64,000 bases of DNA from Polychytrium aggregatum. Lineage: Eukaryota > Chytridiomycota > Chytridiomycetes > Polychytriales. The stretch spans positions 62,001 through 126,000 of the forward strand of contig NW_026516232.1 of the NCBI RefSeq assembly GCF_025602895.1. The letters are read 5' to 3'. Of the stretch, positions 45,814 to 57,966 are shown one piece after another (position 1 is the first letter of the stretch; each line of letters begins with the position of its first letter). The translations under genes and the position numbers were made by a program. Below the pieces are notes generated by a model. It was given only the letters and a program-made list of their open reading frames with translations. It was not told where the DNA came from and did no database searches.

Positions 45814-46384
45814 GTTCACCTTGCCGTGCTTGGCATGTCCTTCCAACAACAACAACAACCCCTGCACTCTTTCGCTGCTGTCCGCCCTGCTTTTCCCCCG
45901 GTGCCACTTCCACCAACTTCCCCCCGGCATGGTCCTGCCTTTCTTTCTGTGCTGGTCATCTGCCGGTTCCCCATCAACCTGCCCCCCCCCCACCACAACT
46001 GCATCTTGCTTCTTCGGCCCCTCGCTCTGGCTGGCGGTCTGCCCAGAGCCGCGCGTGACCCTGAGGGCTTCGTCCCATGACTCAGGTTTCCGTCCTCTGC
46101 TCCTTCGGGCTTTGTTCGCCGTGTTCACCCAAACTGGATCGGGGCTTCTTCTTTCCTCTCTTCCCCCCTCCTTCATCCCGCCATACCCGTGCTGATCGCG
46201 TCGGCAGGACAGGTCTGGTGGATTGCTGTGGTTGAGGGTCCGGCCCAGACCCCGAGCAGAACAGTAGATGCTTCCTCCCCGCCTCGTCCGATGCGAGCTC
46301 GCTGGAGAGGGTGCAGTGGAGTGCAGTGGAGTGGAGGGGGCGAGGGCGATGGTGCTTCCCTCCGATCGAATCGTGTTCGCCGCA

Positions 46385-49300
46385 TTACTTTTGCCGGTGC
46401 TGGCTCAGGAACTGCTCTGCCTCGTCCAGATCCTCTGGCTTTGTCTGGGCCAGCGGTATCGTTGCAGGCAAGTCGGATATCCAGGACCATGGACGGCCAG
46501 AACAGCGTTTGGTTCATTCGTTCGGGAGGGGGAATCGTTGATCATTCGAAACAGATGAATATATGAGGTGTCAGCCATTCGGATCGGTCTGGTGCTGTTT
46601 GCTCTCTGGCCGATGCACACCATTCTATCAGAGGGTCTGGTCATCTCTTGCCCGTACCTTGTCGTTTTCGACGGCTGATTTGTAGTATCGTGCCGCCGCC
46701 GCCACGTCCCCGGCCGACAGACTGTACTGCGCCAGGCGAACCAGCACGCCAGGATCCATGTCGATTCCCGCCAGCGATCGCTTGTAGCATCGAACGGCGT
46801 CGTCGTGCCGATCGCTCTCCTCATAGCACTTGCCCAGAGCCACCCAGAAGCGGCCATCTTCGGGTCTGCCATTTGCAAGCAAAGTTTGAGCGTGGGCGCG
46901 TGAGTTCGTCGGGTGTGGGAATCTGTCGCAGCCGAATCGTAGCCTCCCCTCCCCACCCCTGACTGCTTTCGTGTGTCTTTCCCTGCAGCACAGCAGTCGC
47001 CATTGCAACCATGGCTGAGGGGCGAATGTCTGCCTACCGAATCGTCACGGCCTTGGTGTAGTAATAGATCGCATACGAGGGCATCCGCAGCATTTCGTAT
47101 GCCTGACCCAGCCCATACCATGCTCGATACTCCCGCTCGTTGATGTCTGTTGGGGGGAGGGCAAAGTTACATCAGGCAACGTCAATTGCATTCATGTCTC
47201 CCCTCCTGTTCTGACAAACGCATTTCGAACCAACCTGATTTTGACCTGCCCTCTTCCCATCGTTCGGTATCGCCAAGCATCAGTGGCACTCCCTTCTCCC
47301 CGCCTCCTCATCGAGAGTATCCACATACCTATCGCGCGTCGGTATGCTTCGATTGCCGCCTGGAGCAGCTTCAGTTCGACCATTTCATGGCCCATGAGAA
47401 TGAAGGCTTGGATGTAGTTCCGATTCAGTTTCAGCGCTCGCTTACAGTAGAGCACTGCCCGCTCGTGCTCGTCGCGTAGGCTGTAGTAGTTGGCTGATCG
47501 AAGCCGTGGCAGGGAAGCAGATCATGGACCGGAATCAGCGAGCGCAATTCGCCTCAAATGTATCCAGCTATCTCTCTCCCTCGTTCACAATCCACCGCCG
47601 GGCTCCGACTCGTACCAATGATGCAGCAGGTCTCTGCCTTGTACTTGTCAATGCCGACAGCATTGTGGGCCAAATAACTCAGCTGGGCACGCTTCTTCAT
47701 CACAAAGAGGACGTGCGAGTAGGTGTCCATAAACTCGACCGAGTGCGGGTCGGCCTTTCGCAGCTTCTCGAATGCTACCTCAGCGCGCTCAAAGTCTGCT
47801 CCCACAGACAGACAGACAGACAGACAGGCAGGCAATAGTTGTTGGATCGAGTCAGCCAGAGGTAGTTGAGAAACCGTCGTTCACTCGCTGAACATGCCTC
47901 GGATGTACAGCGCTGTTTCAACCTTGCCAGATGGCAATGTCCCTAACCCTGCTCCAGCCTTGGCCCCCCCCCGTTATCACTTAACATCGTGCCCTGGCCA
48001 CCCACCTTGGCTATTGTACAGCAACATGGCCTTGGCCGCCTGGTTCGGAAGGCTCTCGGGAAAGAGCTTCGTCAGGACCCCGATGCGCTCGTCGGCTTTG
48101 TCGTCCAGCAGGTTGAGCTCGATCGACAGGTTCAGCAGAAACGCGGTTGTCGTAAAGTGGTTCAGCGATGGAAGTTGCGTCTGAAGCTCATCCAGCTGGA
48201 TTGTAGCGGTGATGGAGAAGATCGAGTGAGCGATACATAGATCATCGGAGCCAGACCTGACTTTCAGCCCTCACTCAATCGAAACGTTGCTGTCTGGCCC
48301 CAGATCCATCCATTCAACTCTGGACACTGTGTTCACCGACACCATCGCTTACCAGTGATACCGAATCCACCACCGATGTCAGCTCGAGCCAGGCGCTCCA
48401 GTTGAGCGGATATCGCTGGACCGACCGGATGAGAGCCGTTCTCGCCAAATCCTTCGCGTTTTGCTTGCTGCAAACCACTCCAAAACTGCCATGCATTTGT
48501 CCACGAATCGATTCATCCGTCCATTCAGCCCATTCATTCGCAGCCAGTGTGCATGAGTAGAGAGTTGAGAGGGCGGGGCTGCGGTTGCTTCACTGTCTCG
48601 TCGAACCTCGATATCATCCACAAACGCACACCCCATCCATTCCATGCATCCATCCATGCATCTGTCAAGATCGACGCTCACTTACAGGTACAGCAGGAAT
48701 CCGTCGAGTTCGTCTGCTTCATACATCGGCAGGAGCTCATCGTAAATGCTGCCGAGCTCGCGGTTGGGCTGCTGGCTCTCGAGGGGACCTTGGGGTCCGT
48801 CAGCGGACGAAAGGAATGAATTGACGGAAGAGTTGAGCCGCGAGATGCCCACTGTTGTAAAGATCCGCCATGGCATCTGCGCTAGTATTCGAGGGAGGGA
48901 ACTCGCTCGCTGTGCTAACAACACCCCCTCACCCTCACCACATCAACAGCAACGAACGTTACCTGCGATCGCCAGGCCCTCTTCTTCTTTGCGCTTCTCG
49001 CCTCCCTGGAAGACAGATCAGTGGCGGTGGTGAACAAAACTCGCAGTTCGGCCACCAGATTGTCGCTGCTGCTGTCGCCAGCCTCGATCCCTCGTCGACA
49101 ATCGCTGATTCACGCACACACCCGCCGACTCAGATCAATGTCTTGTTGCTCATCCACCCTATCTGCCGATCTCTCCCCCTCAACAGATCCCCCCTCCCTT
49201 TCTTCCTTTGCCCCTCTTGCCTTGGGATTCCTACCAGCAGTTGCGAGTACAGTCTCAGAAACAGCATCTTTGGATGCTCTGGGCCGCCGGCTTTGCCCTG

Positions 49301-49852
49301 GCACGACTGCAGGACATGGCTGCACCGATCAAACTCTCGCAGGTCAAAGTATGTCCTGGCGAGCAGGTATTCTGAGAAACATGGATGCGTCGAGTCGAGA
49401 TCGAGCTGCGGCTGGCTACCCAAGGATTGCTCTAGCATTGACAGGTGGATGGGGGCGATGGGCTGGTCGGCCGAGAAAGCGACAAGCTGTTCAGCAAGCC
49501 TGGATAGACGAGGGAATCGATGGATGAGCTGTTGAATGCGAAGACACGGCCCTGCATGGAGAAGCCATGGCCTTGGTCATGCCTCGGAATCCGCTGATTG
49601 TATCGCGGGCGAGGGCCGGACGACCGAGACCACGGCGAGAATTGCCCAGCAACCAGCCAGCGACCAGCCAGCAGCCAGCAACCAGAGGCCGCGGGCTTGA
49701 GCTCACCACTTGGCCGATCGAAACAGGCCGCGGTCCGAGCATTGGATGATCGCCTTTTGGATCCATCGACGCAGCCGCTCGCCATCGCCATCGCCATCGC
49801 CATCGGCACGGGGCAGATTTGTGCGTGAGTCGGGTGCGTTTATTCTGCTCAT
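46385..49852 (-). CDS. CDC23: Anaphase-promoting complex subunit 8 (TPR protein Cdc23)
   Basis: TPR scaffold subunit of the APC/C ubiquitin ligase. Eleven exons agree fully by phase: 49852-49707, 49499-49235, 49005-48963, 48788-48686, 48467-48353, 48195-48006, 47795-47616, 47493-47329, 47146-47038, 46865-46658 and 46444-46385, giving 527 aa. The N-terminus has [12 protein letters not shown], the family start. Further landmarks are [107 protein letters not shown] and [12 protein letters not shown]. The conserved CCxIGNYYSL reads CCIIANYYSL, the Ala arising across a splice junction. A GATGGC repeat near the start encodes Gly-Asp pairs. The start ATG is the only one in frame before the conserved region. 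Confidence 0.93.
47806..47834. repeat. CAGA tetranucleotide repeat in a CDC23 intron
   Basis: About six copies of ACAG/GCAG lie close to the acceptor of the exon that starts at 47795. Confidence 0.85.
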
Positions 49853-50383
49853 TGCGCTGTCGTGGTTGCTGTTTCAGCAGCGCTTGCGGTGGTGGTGACT
49901 ATCGTGGTTGGCCCGCGGACAGAGGGAGCAGGAGGAGGCGAGCCGGATCGATGGTCGGGCAGATCAGGATCCAAGATGCCCGCGACGATTCGCAAAAGCA
50001 CCGCCCGAAGCCTGACCCTGGCTGCCAGCACTGCCACATACAGCATATCCGAAATGATATGGGACACCCCGCTTTGAGCCATGAGAGTTGTTTTTTCTGA
50101 ACTGAATACACCCACCCACCCATCGCAGTCATGGCCAAACACAGCACCCTCGATTTCCGCATCGCTGCACTGCGACCGGTGGTCTTCACTCGGAGGCTGC
50201 CAAAGTGATCTGTTCTATTTCTTATGGCATAGTTAGACGCAAGCACATTGCATACTCCGCTGACAAATGGGTTGTGGGCAGGTGTCCCATTTCCCCCCTG
50301 AATACAGTGTATCTGGCGCTCGGCATATATATGTATATATAGTCGATTCTCCACATGGGTCGACATCTCTCGCACCGTCCCGC
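49853..50383. other. Short region between CDC23 and the WD40 gene
   Basis: CDC23 upstream sequence and the 3' flank of the WD40 gene. A minus-strand ORF of 97 codons (50142-49849) has no motif and is probably not a gene. Confidence 0.55.
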
Positions 50384-53300
50384 TCAGCTCCTTTCCGAAG
50401 CGCCCTCGGCCTTGAGGATCTTGCCGAGGCGCTCTTGGAGCGACGAAACCTCCTCGATGATGACCCCGCCGACGACCGGATCTCGCTTGTCACGCTTGGG
50501 AAACTTGAGATACACCTCGCGGATGATCTCGACGGCAGCCTGGGCAGCCTCTCTGGCGAGCAAGGAAGGATGCACACGGAGATAGCAGTCAGCAATGCAC
50601 TCAGCAGTCAGCACTGCAGTCCACAGAAGTCAGCACCGCCGCTTCAACCGTGTGGTGTGTTGGCCAAAACGACTTCAACAATCTCGTTGGACAATGTGCA
50701 CTCCCAAGTGCTTACCTGAGTGCAGGTGAGGCCGGAGACTTGCCTATGTATTTCTCGATGTGCTCCAAGCTTGTGAGCACGTTGGCACCGGTGTTGCTGT
50801 CGCAAGACATGATGGCACTTGAGTCAAGATCCCTCCCGCACAGCAGCTTCGTTGCCTCGTCGCTCGACAACCCCGGCGAGGTCAACCGGTCTGCGATGGG
50901 TTGGGGCCCCAAAGTAACAGCCAGTCAACCCTGCTCGGCCGCGACGCTCCCTCGCACTCTGCCTACCTCAGAATCGCACACATGGTCTGTGCCATCCTCT
51001 GAAGAGCCTCGAGCCCTTCGCGGTCCCACTGGCTCTTGTTCTCACCCGCCTGGGCAAAGTAGCATCCGATCCGCAGCTGTACCACAAGCAGCTCCCGTGT
51101 CCGCTTCGCAAATTCCAGAGCCAGCTCGCCCAGGGTCGACTTGGCTCCGCCCTCAAGAACCTTGGTGATGCAGCTCAAGATCTGACCCTCGGAGTGCCGT
51201 TTCAGACGCACGAGGGCCACTCGCTCGGCGTGCTTGAGGACGGTTTTGATAAAGTCCGTTTGCGGATAGTTCTGTTGATTGTGGGCGAGATTCCCCCACC
51301 ACCGAAGTGTTGATGGAGAGCACATGCCACGACGAGGACAGCAGTTATAGCTCGCATTCCGTTCATCCATCGACTAATCCATCCATCCATTCGTTCATCC
51401 ATCGACTAATCCATTCATTCACTGATCCATCCATCGATTGATCCATTCATTGATCCATGCATTCATCCAGTCATCCGCCCCAAGCTCGCCCCCACGCAGA
51501 CTAACTACTCACCGTATTCATCTCAAAGAACACAATAAAGTATTCTTCAAAACGTTTGGTTGCCACGAGGCAGTCCAGGTAAATGCGGCTGCTGTATGCC
51601 GATATGGTCTTTTCTCGGTTCACGACAAGATGGCCGAGGCCATCCCGTCCGCCGGTGGTGTCGCTCCCGACTGGAGTAAACAGGCGCACAATATCTTCTT
51701 CCACCGATCTGGTTGGGTTGGCCAGCAGCTTCATGACCAGCCTGGAAAATGGCACGGAGGTGTGTCGTGTCATAGTTTCTGAGGAAACCGAACTTCAAAA
51801 CCATGGCGCAACTTGATTTCTCACATTTCACACACATCGCATTTCACACACATCGCACTTCACACACATCGCATTTCACACACATCGCACTTCACACACA
51901 TCGCATTTCACACACATCGCATTTCACACACATCGCACTTCACACTTACGCCTCCAATTTTAACATTGGGATAACGTTCTTTGGGTTCGTTACGGTCGTC
52001 TCGATCATGGCCCTGCGGCGGCTGTTCGTGTCGGTTGGGGGACTCACTTGGATCGACACCTTCCCGTTCAAACCCAGCTTAGGCTCCTCTGCCAAGCTTG
52101 CCAGGTTATTGATCGTCATGGACGTCGGCGTCGATGGCCCTGCCACCGATATTGACGTTCTGAGAGTTGGTGTGCCGAGCTTGGCGAGTTTGGTGTCGAG
52201 GAATGGAGTCTGGCTGCCGACCGAACCTCCTTGCATAACGCTGGTGACAGACTCGCTTCGCTCTCGCGAGGGACCGGCGCGGTACGGGCGGATGGGCACA
52301 AACTCGATCTCGCCCTGCCGCTTGGCTTCGTGGTATTCTGCAATGATTGTCTGACGAGGCTTCTGTCCAGCTGTCGTCAACAGAGCGTCTTCGCCCGCTA
52401 GAGCGGTCACCGGCGGCATCCACCTGCCTTGGTCGTGAACCGTCGGGAACAGCATGATGTTGTACAGATCCGCCAGATCCTGCAGATGCCGCGCCGGGTC
52501 GTCTTCATATATCTCCGTGAACTTGATTCCCATGGCGATGCCCTTGCAAAAATCGTTTTGGAGGACACATTCGACCAGGCTCTGCAGCGACTCGACATCC
52601 ATGTAGGTCGAGTCGGCCTGCATCCCATCGCAGATGGCTCTGGCAGACACAGACAAGCGAAGGAAGCACGATCGTTGAGTATCTGGTTTAGCTGCCCCGA
52701 CTACGCTCCGAGAGCCCGGCGCATCCCCTCGCACACCCACAAACATATGCATGCTCCTCCATCCAGGGAGCATAACATTGGCAAGACACGGGGGCGATGA
52801 TCCAAGCTTACTTTTCTGCCTGGAGTGCTTGTTCCCAGCTGCCTCGCTCAACGCTCCGGAGCGAGTTGAATCTTAGCGTCTCGAGCTCGAACGACTTCCG
52901 GAGCTTGACAGGGATCTGCAGCGAGAGCAGACAAGATGCCGTCGGTAAATGAAATCGTGCACCACGAAGCAATCCCTGCTGCGACACTGATCGGTGCATC
53001 GCTGCTTTGTGTCGACCGGCACACTGATAACACCATGCACTGGCTGGTCCATTTGTCCCTGCCATATCACAAACCGGATCGACCCTTGACCTCACGCAGA
53101 GTGGCAAAGAAAAAAACGTACCAATCCCCACCACTGCGTCATCGCCTCAAAGTTTGGCGGCAGAAAGTAGGTCCACTGCTGGAGGTCGTTGCGCAGCTTT
53201 CCAACCATCTCGTTTCCGCCGATCTTCTGACCCGTCGAGAGCCTGTGCTCGCTGTCAAGCGCATTCGGGGCCACCGTCCACGAGTCCGGCGATACTGGAG

Positions 53301-56100
53301 GTCTTGCTGTCAGCAGCTCGATCAACTGTCCTTCGTATGTTGATGTCAGACGCCCCTCAAACCGACATGACTTGGACAGCTGCAGGATTCCATTGAGTGC
53401 CGACACTAGGTCCCGGTTGTTGACGAAGCACTCGATCTCGTACTCGCCGGACTGCCGCTGGGCATCGTAGCGGTGTGGCGTCGTCGCTGCAAAGAGCTCG
53501 CCTCGCAGCGTGGTCATGATCACGTCGCCCGTGCCGCTGAGAGAATAGTAGGTATCGGGGTGTGATGCAGATGGGATGCCTGCACCATGTAAGTGTCGGT
53601 CAGTATCTGGGTTTGGTTTTGTGGTCGCAGCATCTGGTTTTGTGACCGCAGCGTTTGGCTTCGTGGTCGCAGCTCATTCACTACTTCTCAGGCCGATATC
53701 GAGCGAGCGGCACATTCCACAGGGATGCCCGGCTTGTTCACGGCACCATCGCCCTCACCCACAGGCAGGTGCGTCCAATCGTTTGCGACGACGAGTGGAG
53801 CTGCAAAGCAAGTACTCACAGGATACGATGGGGGCTCGGGTGGCATTATCGACAAACTCGCCAATCATCGTGCCGCCAACAACCGTCGCACACCCTTGGT
53901 CGTCCTTGGCCTTGGTAACGCTTTCGCGGATCAGGGTCTTGATTGTGGTGGACATGCTGCCATCGGAGCTCGGCAGCCCGATGAACGATGTGCCAGAGGT
54001 CTCCCGCGGCACCGTTACGGACGCTGTGAACGACCACGCCCTCCAGGCGCCGTCTCGGCACCCCACCGAAACAACATCGCAGTGCGTGTTGGACCAGCAC
54101 ATCTGTGGATAGAATACAGGCGCACAGTGAGGAGGCTCAGTACTCGATCGATTTGGGCTCCCTGGCGAAAGGCAGCTGTAAGCGCATACAGATGCCCGCC
54201 AGATAGTACTTGCATAAATCCCCCTCCCCGCGAGCGACCATGCGACCATGCGGCCATGCGACCATGCGACCATGCGACCAAGTTGTACACGCATCGTTAC
54301 CGAGTCAATGGCGGAGTAGCTGCCCTCAAGTTTTCCAGCTGGATATTTGGAGTATCGGATATCCCACAGTCGCACCACTGCATCGTCGCCTATCAAATGC
54401 ACAGATGCAAGCACGATGTTTCAGCTCCACCATGGCTATCTCATCCACCCGAAGCGAACCAATACTGCCACGCATACGCCCACCAACTGCTAACGTACCT
54501 GCAGTGGCGAGCCAGTACGGCACAAACGGATTGAATTGAGTGCATGACACTACTCCATTGTGAGCACGCGCAACGCTCCACACCTATCATGCGAGGGGGG
54601 GGGTTGAAGAGTCACAGTCAGCAGCATAGTACATGGACCAAGCCCTTCATCCAGCTCGTCGATATGCCATCGATGTGCCAAACGTATACATCCGGCAAAT
54701 GACACATCGTATGCTTACCACCGAGGATTTAACCCCTCCGAGGCCCATCTGACGCTGATCAAGCAGGCTGACGGATCGGTCAACGGAACCAGCGGCAATC
54801 AGCGATTGGCCGAATGGATGCGGTGACCAGTCCACGGACAGTAGATGGTCTTTTGCAAACTGGAGGTACCCAGGGTCAATTGTGTGGGATAGATCCCCAT
54901 GGAGTGATGTGGATGATCAACAGAGTCAGTACTCTCCTCATTTTGCGCGGATGCATGCTCGACAACGGCCCCACCGTTTCCCGGGCGGTGACAGTGTTCT
55001 GTTCCATGTCCCAGATGAAGGCGATCTTGCCCTGTGTCGCCAGGAAGTGTGATGGACTGGGATTCTGTATGTACTCTTTTGAGGCATTGGGCGCGAACTT
55101 GACTCGGCCAATCTTGATGGTTCGGACCATGTTCCCTGTGACGACACAGCGGCGGTGTCCGATGCGATTGCCAGCCCGGTAAGCGCCATGGCAGACTGAA
55201 TACTTCATGTTCGCAACGCCGCTCCTTCGGCTCTATGAGACTAGCATGGTTTGCACCGGAGGACCGTACCTGGCGGTGCAATGCTCACGTTTTTCTGGTC
55301 GTTGCGGGGTGGATGCATGAAGATCAGCACAGGCAGCGAACCAGCGACACAAGGGCTAGCAAAACCAGCAGCTACTCACCAGACTCGATTTGCCAATGGA
55401 AAATTCCGCCGAATGGGACAGCCCCTTTCCGTACGAGGCGAGCTCGTTGTTGTCCATGTCAAAGAGATGGACGCCGCCCTTTAATGAGCCCGCGAGGATC
55501 TTGGTCCCAAAGACATCCATATCGAAGATGGGCTCCGGAACAGAAAATACAGCTTTGATCTGACATCGAGTTGGCCAACCGTGGTAAGCACGCGATAGAG
55601 CTGGTCGCCGCCATGCCCTCGAGCACGGATCCAGCATACATAGCCCAGTGAGCTGTGCCATTTGGTGGCGTCGAGTCCCACGTTGTTCTGGGCGAGCAGG
55701 CAATTTTACTTGCCTTCAGCGGCGGAGGAGATGCCTCGTCGTCATCACCGCTAAACTTGACAGAGCAGCAATTCTCCATAACGAAAAAGTTGTTGGACTT
55801 GTCAGCCGTTCCCACAACAAAGTATGGTGTTCCCTGTGCCAAGTGAGCTCGAGGTTAAGATGGGCCCACACACGGCCACGGCCACAGACACTGACACGGC
55901 GGTTGCGGACCCAAGCGATCATACCATGAGAGACACCATCGAATAGGCCGCAACAGAGTTCGGCAGCGCGTGCACATGGCTGTCCAGGATTTTGTCTTGG
56001 CGACTGGTCCGCGCCGCGGATATTCGTCGGTTAGCGCAAGCAGCCCGCGCTGAGCAGCGACAATCACAAGGGCAGAGAGGGACTCGGTGGCCCTGATTGC
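50384..56100 (-). CDS. Large WD40-repeat protein with a helical C-terminal half (many exons, family unknown)
   Basis: Minus-strand coding pieces run from about 56070 to the stop at 50384. Beta-propeller blades include TPYFVVGTADKSNNFFVM (from about 55831), the exon 55559-55380 (FDMDVFGTKILAGSLKGGVHLFDMD in part) and ATQGKIAFIWDMEQ. Others are WSPHPFGQSLIAAGSVDRSVSLLDQR, AHNGVVSCTQFNPFVPYWLATAG, DDAVVRLWDIRYSK and DTYYSLSGTGDVIMTTLRG. From about 53450 downward the sequence is helical: LIELLTARPPVSPDSW, NFEAMTQWWG, DFCKGIAMGIKFTEIYEDD and VEIIREVYLKFPKRDKRD, ending KILKAEGASERS. The last junction (50716 to 50552) fits in phase; several others do not yet, and the 5' end is unresolved. Two adjacent genes cannot be excluded. 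I do not recognise the family. Confidence 0.6.
51364..51478. repeat. ATCCATCCATTC-type repeat in an intron of the WD40 gene
   Basis: About ten units of CCATCCATTCATTCAT type, a tetranucleotide-derived array. Confidence 0.85.
51826..51945. repeat. 15-bp minisatellite in an intron of the WD40 gene
   Basis: About eight tandem copies of CACACATCGCATTTCA or CACACATCGCACTTCA. They differ at one base (T or C), and the two variants are interspersed. Confidence 0.92.
53606..53672. repeat. 21-bp repeat in an intron of the WD40 gene
   Basis: Three copies of TTTGGTTTTGTGGTCGCAGC, with small changes, lie next to one another. Confidence 0.8.
54234..54286. repeat. 9-bp minisatellite CATGCGACC
   Basis: About six tandem copies of CATGCGACC, one as CATGCGGC, in an intron of the WD40 gene. 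Confidence 0.88.
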
Positions 56101-56131
56101 CCGCGTTGGCTAGCACGTCCTTTCTTCCCAA

Positions 56132-57966
56132 CTATGGCCATAGGAACCCGCCGCCTGTGTGCAGCGCAAATATCGACACCCATATCGACACCCATATCGG
56201 CACCCATATCGACACCCATATCGGCACCCATATCGACACCCATATCGACACCCATATAGATACATCTGAGCGAGTGCATTGTCAGAGCAAGAGCCACACG
56301 AGCAAAGGCAGTTACATTGATGCATTGAGCGTGACAGAGTTGCGCCAGGAGCTTCCGATAGACACGGCGCCTGGGCTCGTCGAGATGCTTGATGGGAGCT
56401 GAAATGCAGGCATCTGTGTGTTTGCCAGGTACCCTGCCACAATTCAGTGCTTGAGGGAGGATCTGGATGGATGGTCGGCTGATGCACTCGATGGGGCGCG
56501 CCAGAGATGGTGCAGAGCGTGGCCTATGCTCGCAGTCAGGCGTCCAAGACGAACCAGGGTCCGAGAGACGTATCGAGACGTGGGAACAGAGCCAGAACAG
56601 GGCTGGCACAAGGCGCCTTGCCAAAGGCCGCGTCGGCACCAGCTGGCCACATCGATCCGGCTCGAGCCAGCACGAGAAAAAAAGTGCTCTCGCCCACAGC
56701 CTCGCTGCGCTCTCGGCCGTCCTCGCGCCTCGCCCAGGGCTCGCGAGGAGTCGGGCCCAAATGCGCCCTCGGCCCCCATTTTGCTTTCTGCATCATCACC
56801 GACAGCCGAACCAGCCATCCCCCTCGCAGCGTCCGTGCCCAAAGCAGAACACCCACATATCACCGAGGCAAGTATGCACGCACGCTCTGCTGGGTCGCGG
56901 CGATGTCCCCTGCTGCCGGCCGAGCTGCCGCCCCCTGGTCTATTCCGGCATGTCGCATGTCCCCTTTCCTCTGTCCTTGGCGGTTCACCCATCGTCCCTG
57001 CCCCGGCCGGATATGGCTCGTCATTATGGCCGTTGCGCTCCTGCCCGATAGCAGACCCGCATTCAGCCTCGCATGCATATTTCTCGATGGCTGTCAATAT
57101 TTTCTGCATATGTGGTGTCGGCATATTCAGGGTGCTCCAGTCTGTGGTTTGGCTGTGATCCCTGCTGGCTGTGCACACCCTTCTCGTCCTCCAACTCCCC
57201 CTTTGGAGCCGCACCCCCCATAACATCGGAAGTGGACGGCTGTTGATAGTATGCAAAGCGTCGGTGTGGTTGTGTCTCTCACCATCCGCGCATCAGCCTG
57301 TATCTAACGTCTACATCTTCATTCCGTCCTGTCGTTTCTCAGGTACATCCGGTTCGTGCTTCATCCAAGCCGAGTCGCTCGGATTCTCCCTGAAGTCCCA
57401 TCGCACTGTCGGCTCACGCACCCTCCATCGCCCCCACAGCTGTATATAATCCGTCCCGCCTCCGTGCTTGGACGACTGTTTGCACCGCAGTGTTGGTAAG
57501 TGTTTTGGCACCGCCCACCACCGGCGCATGCTTGCTCACCGGCTGTCTCGGAATCGCTTGCAGCTCGCTTGCGGCTTTGGAGCTCGTATGGTCGAGAGCT
57601 GGGCGAACTGGACTGGACTGGCCACAAACGGGAGGCGGGGACTCGTCCTTTATCCGCCGACACTGGCACCCTGGATGGCATCAGACCCATCTGAGTGCGT
57701 CGCTTGATGAGTGAAGGAGTCGAGGTGATTTGGGATGGGCGGGTCGCAGCACACATGGGGCTGCCCAACTAACTTTTCGCTTGTATATCGTATTGCATCG
57801 TCGCTTCTGGTACCGCCCTTGGCGCTTTTAGTTCTTGTCAACTTCCCCTGTTTCCGACATCTGGCGAATGATATCGACCCAACTGATCTGGTAACAGCCA
57901 CTGCATCGATCCTGTGTTCCAAGGCAGCTTGCAGCATTCGGCCCGCGTAGTAATACGCGACTCGTT
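56132..57966. other. Region without a recognisable gene
   Basis: About 1.8 kb upstream of the WD40 gene. Overlapping ORFs up to 270 codons on both strands show no motif. A 12-bp minisatellite lies at 56172-56262. Confidence 0.5.
56172..56262. repeat. 12-bp minisatellite CATATCGACACC
   Basis: About seven copies in tandem. The unit exists as CATATCGACACC and CATATCGGCACC; the variants run A A G A G A A. Confidence 0.92.

Larger units (their letters stand above)
42419..46384. other. 4-kb region without a recognisable gene
   Basis: This lies between the hypothetical gene (-) and the 3' end of CDC23 (-). The first 1.5 kb is purine-rich on the plus strand, consistent with a long 5' leader. From 44000 to 46060 three frames are open at once on the plus strand (366 and 558 codons), but their translations are Cys/Pro/Arg-rich with no domain. 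Minisatellites occur at 43552-43622 and 45756-45813. Confidence 0.5.

Noticed and set aside
44382-46058. 558-codon plus-strand ORF
   Set aside because: Cys/Pro/Arg-rich, overlapped by two other long frames, crosses a 9-bp minisatellite and shows no domain. Treated as chance.
49849-50142. 97-codon minus-strand ORF with a histone-fold-like look
   Set aside because: It reads into CDC23 upstream sequence, no histone-fold signature holds up, and it has no splice support.
50738-50744. GC donor (GCAAGT) near the 3' end of the WD40 gene
   Set aside because: A normal GTAAGC donor 28 bases further on joins in phase (SPALR-EAAQAAVEI), so a GC donor is not needed.
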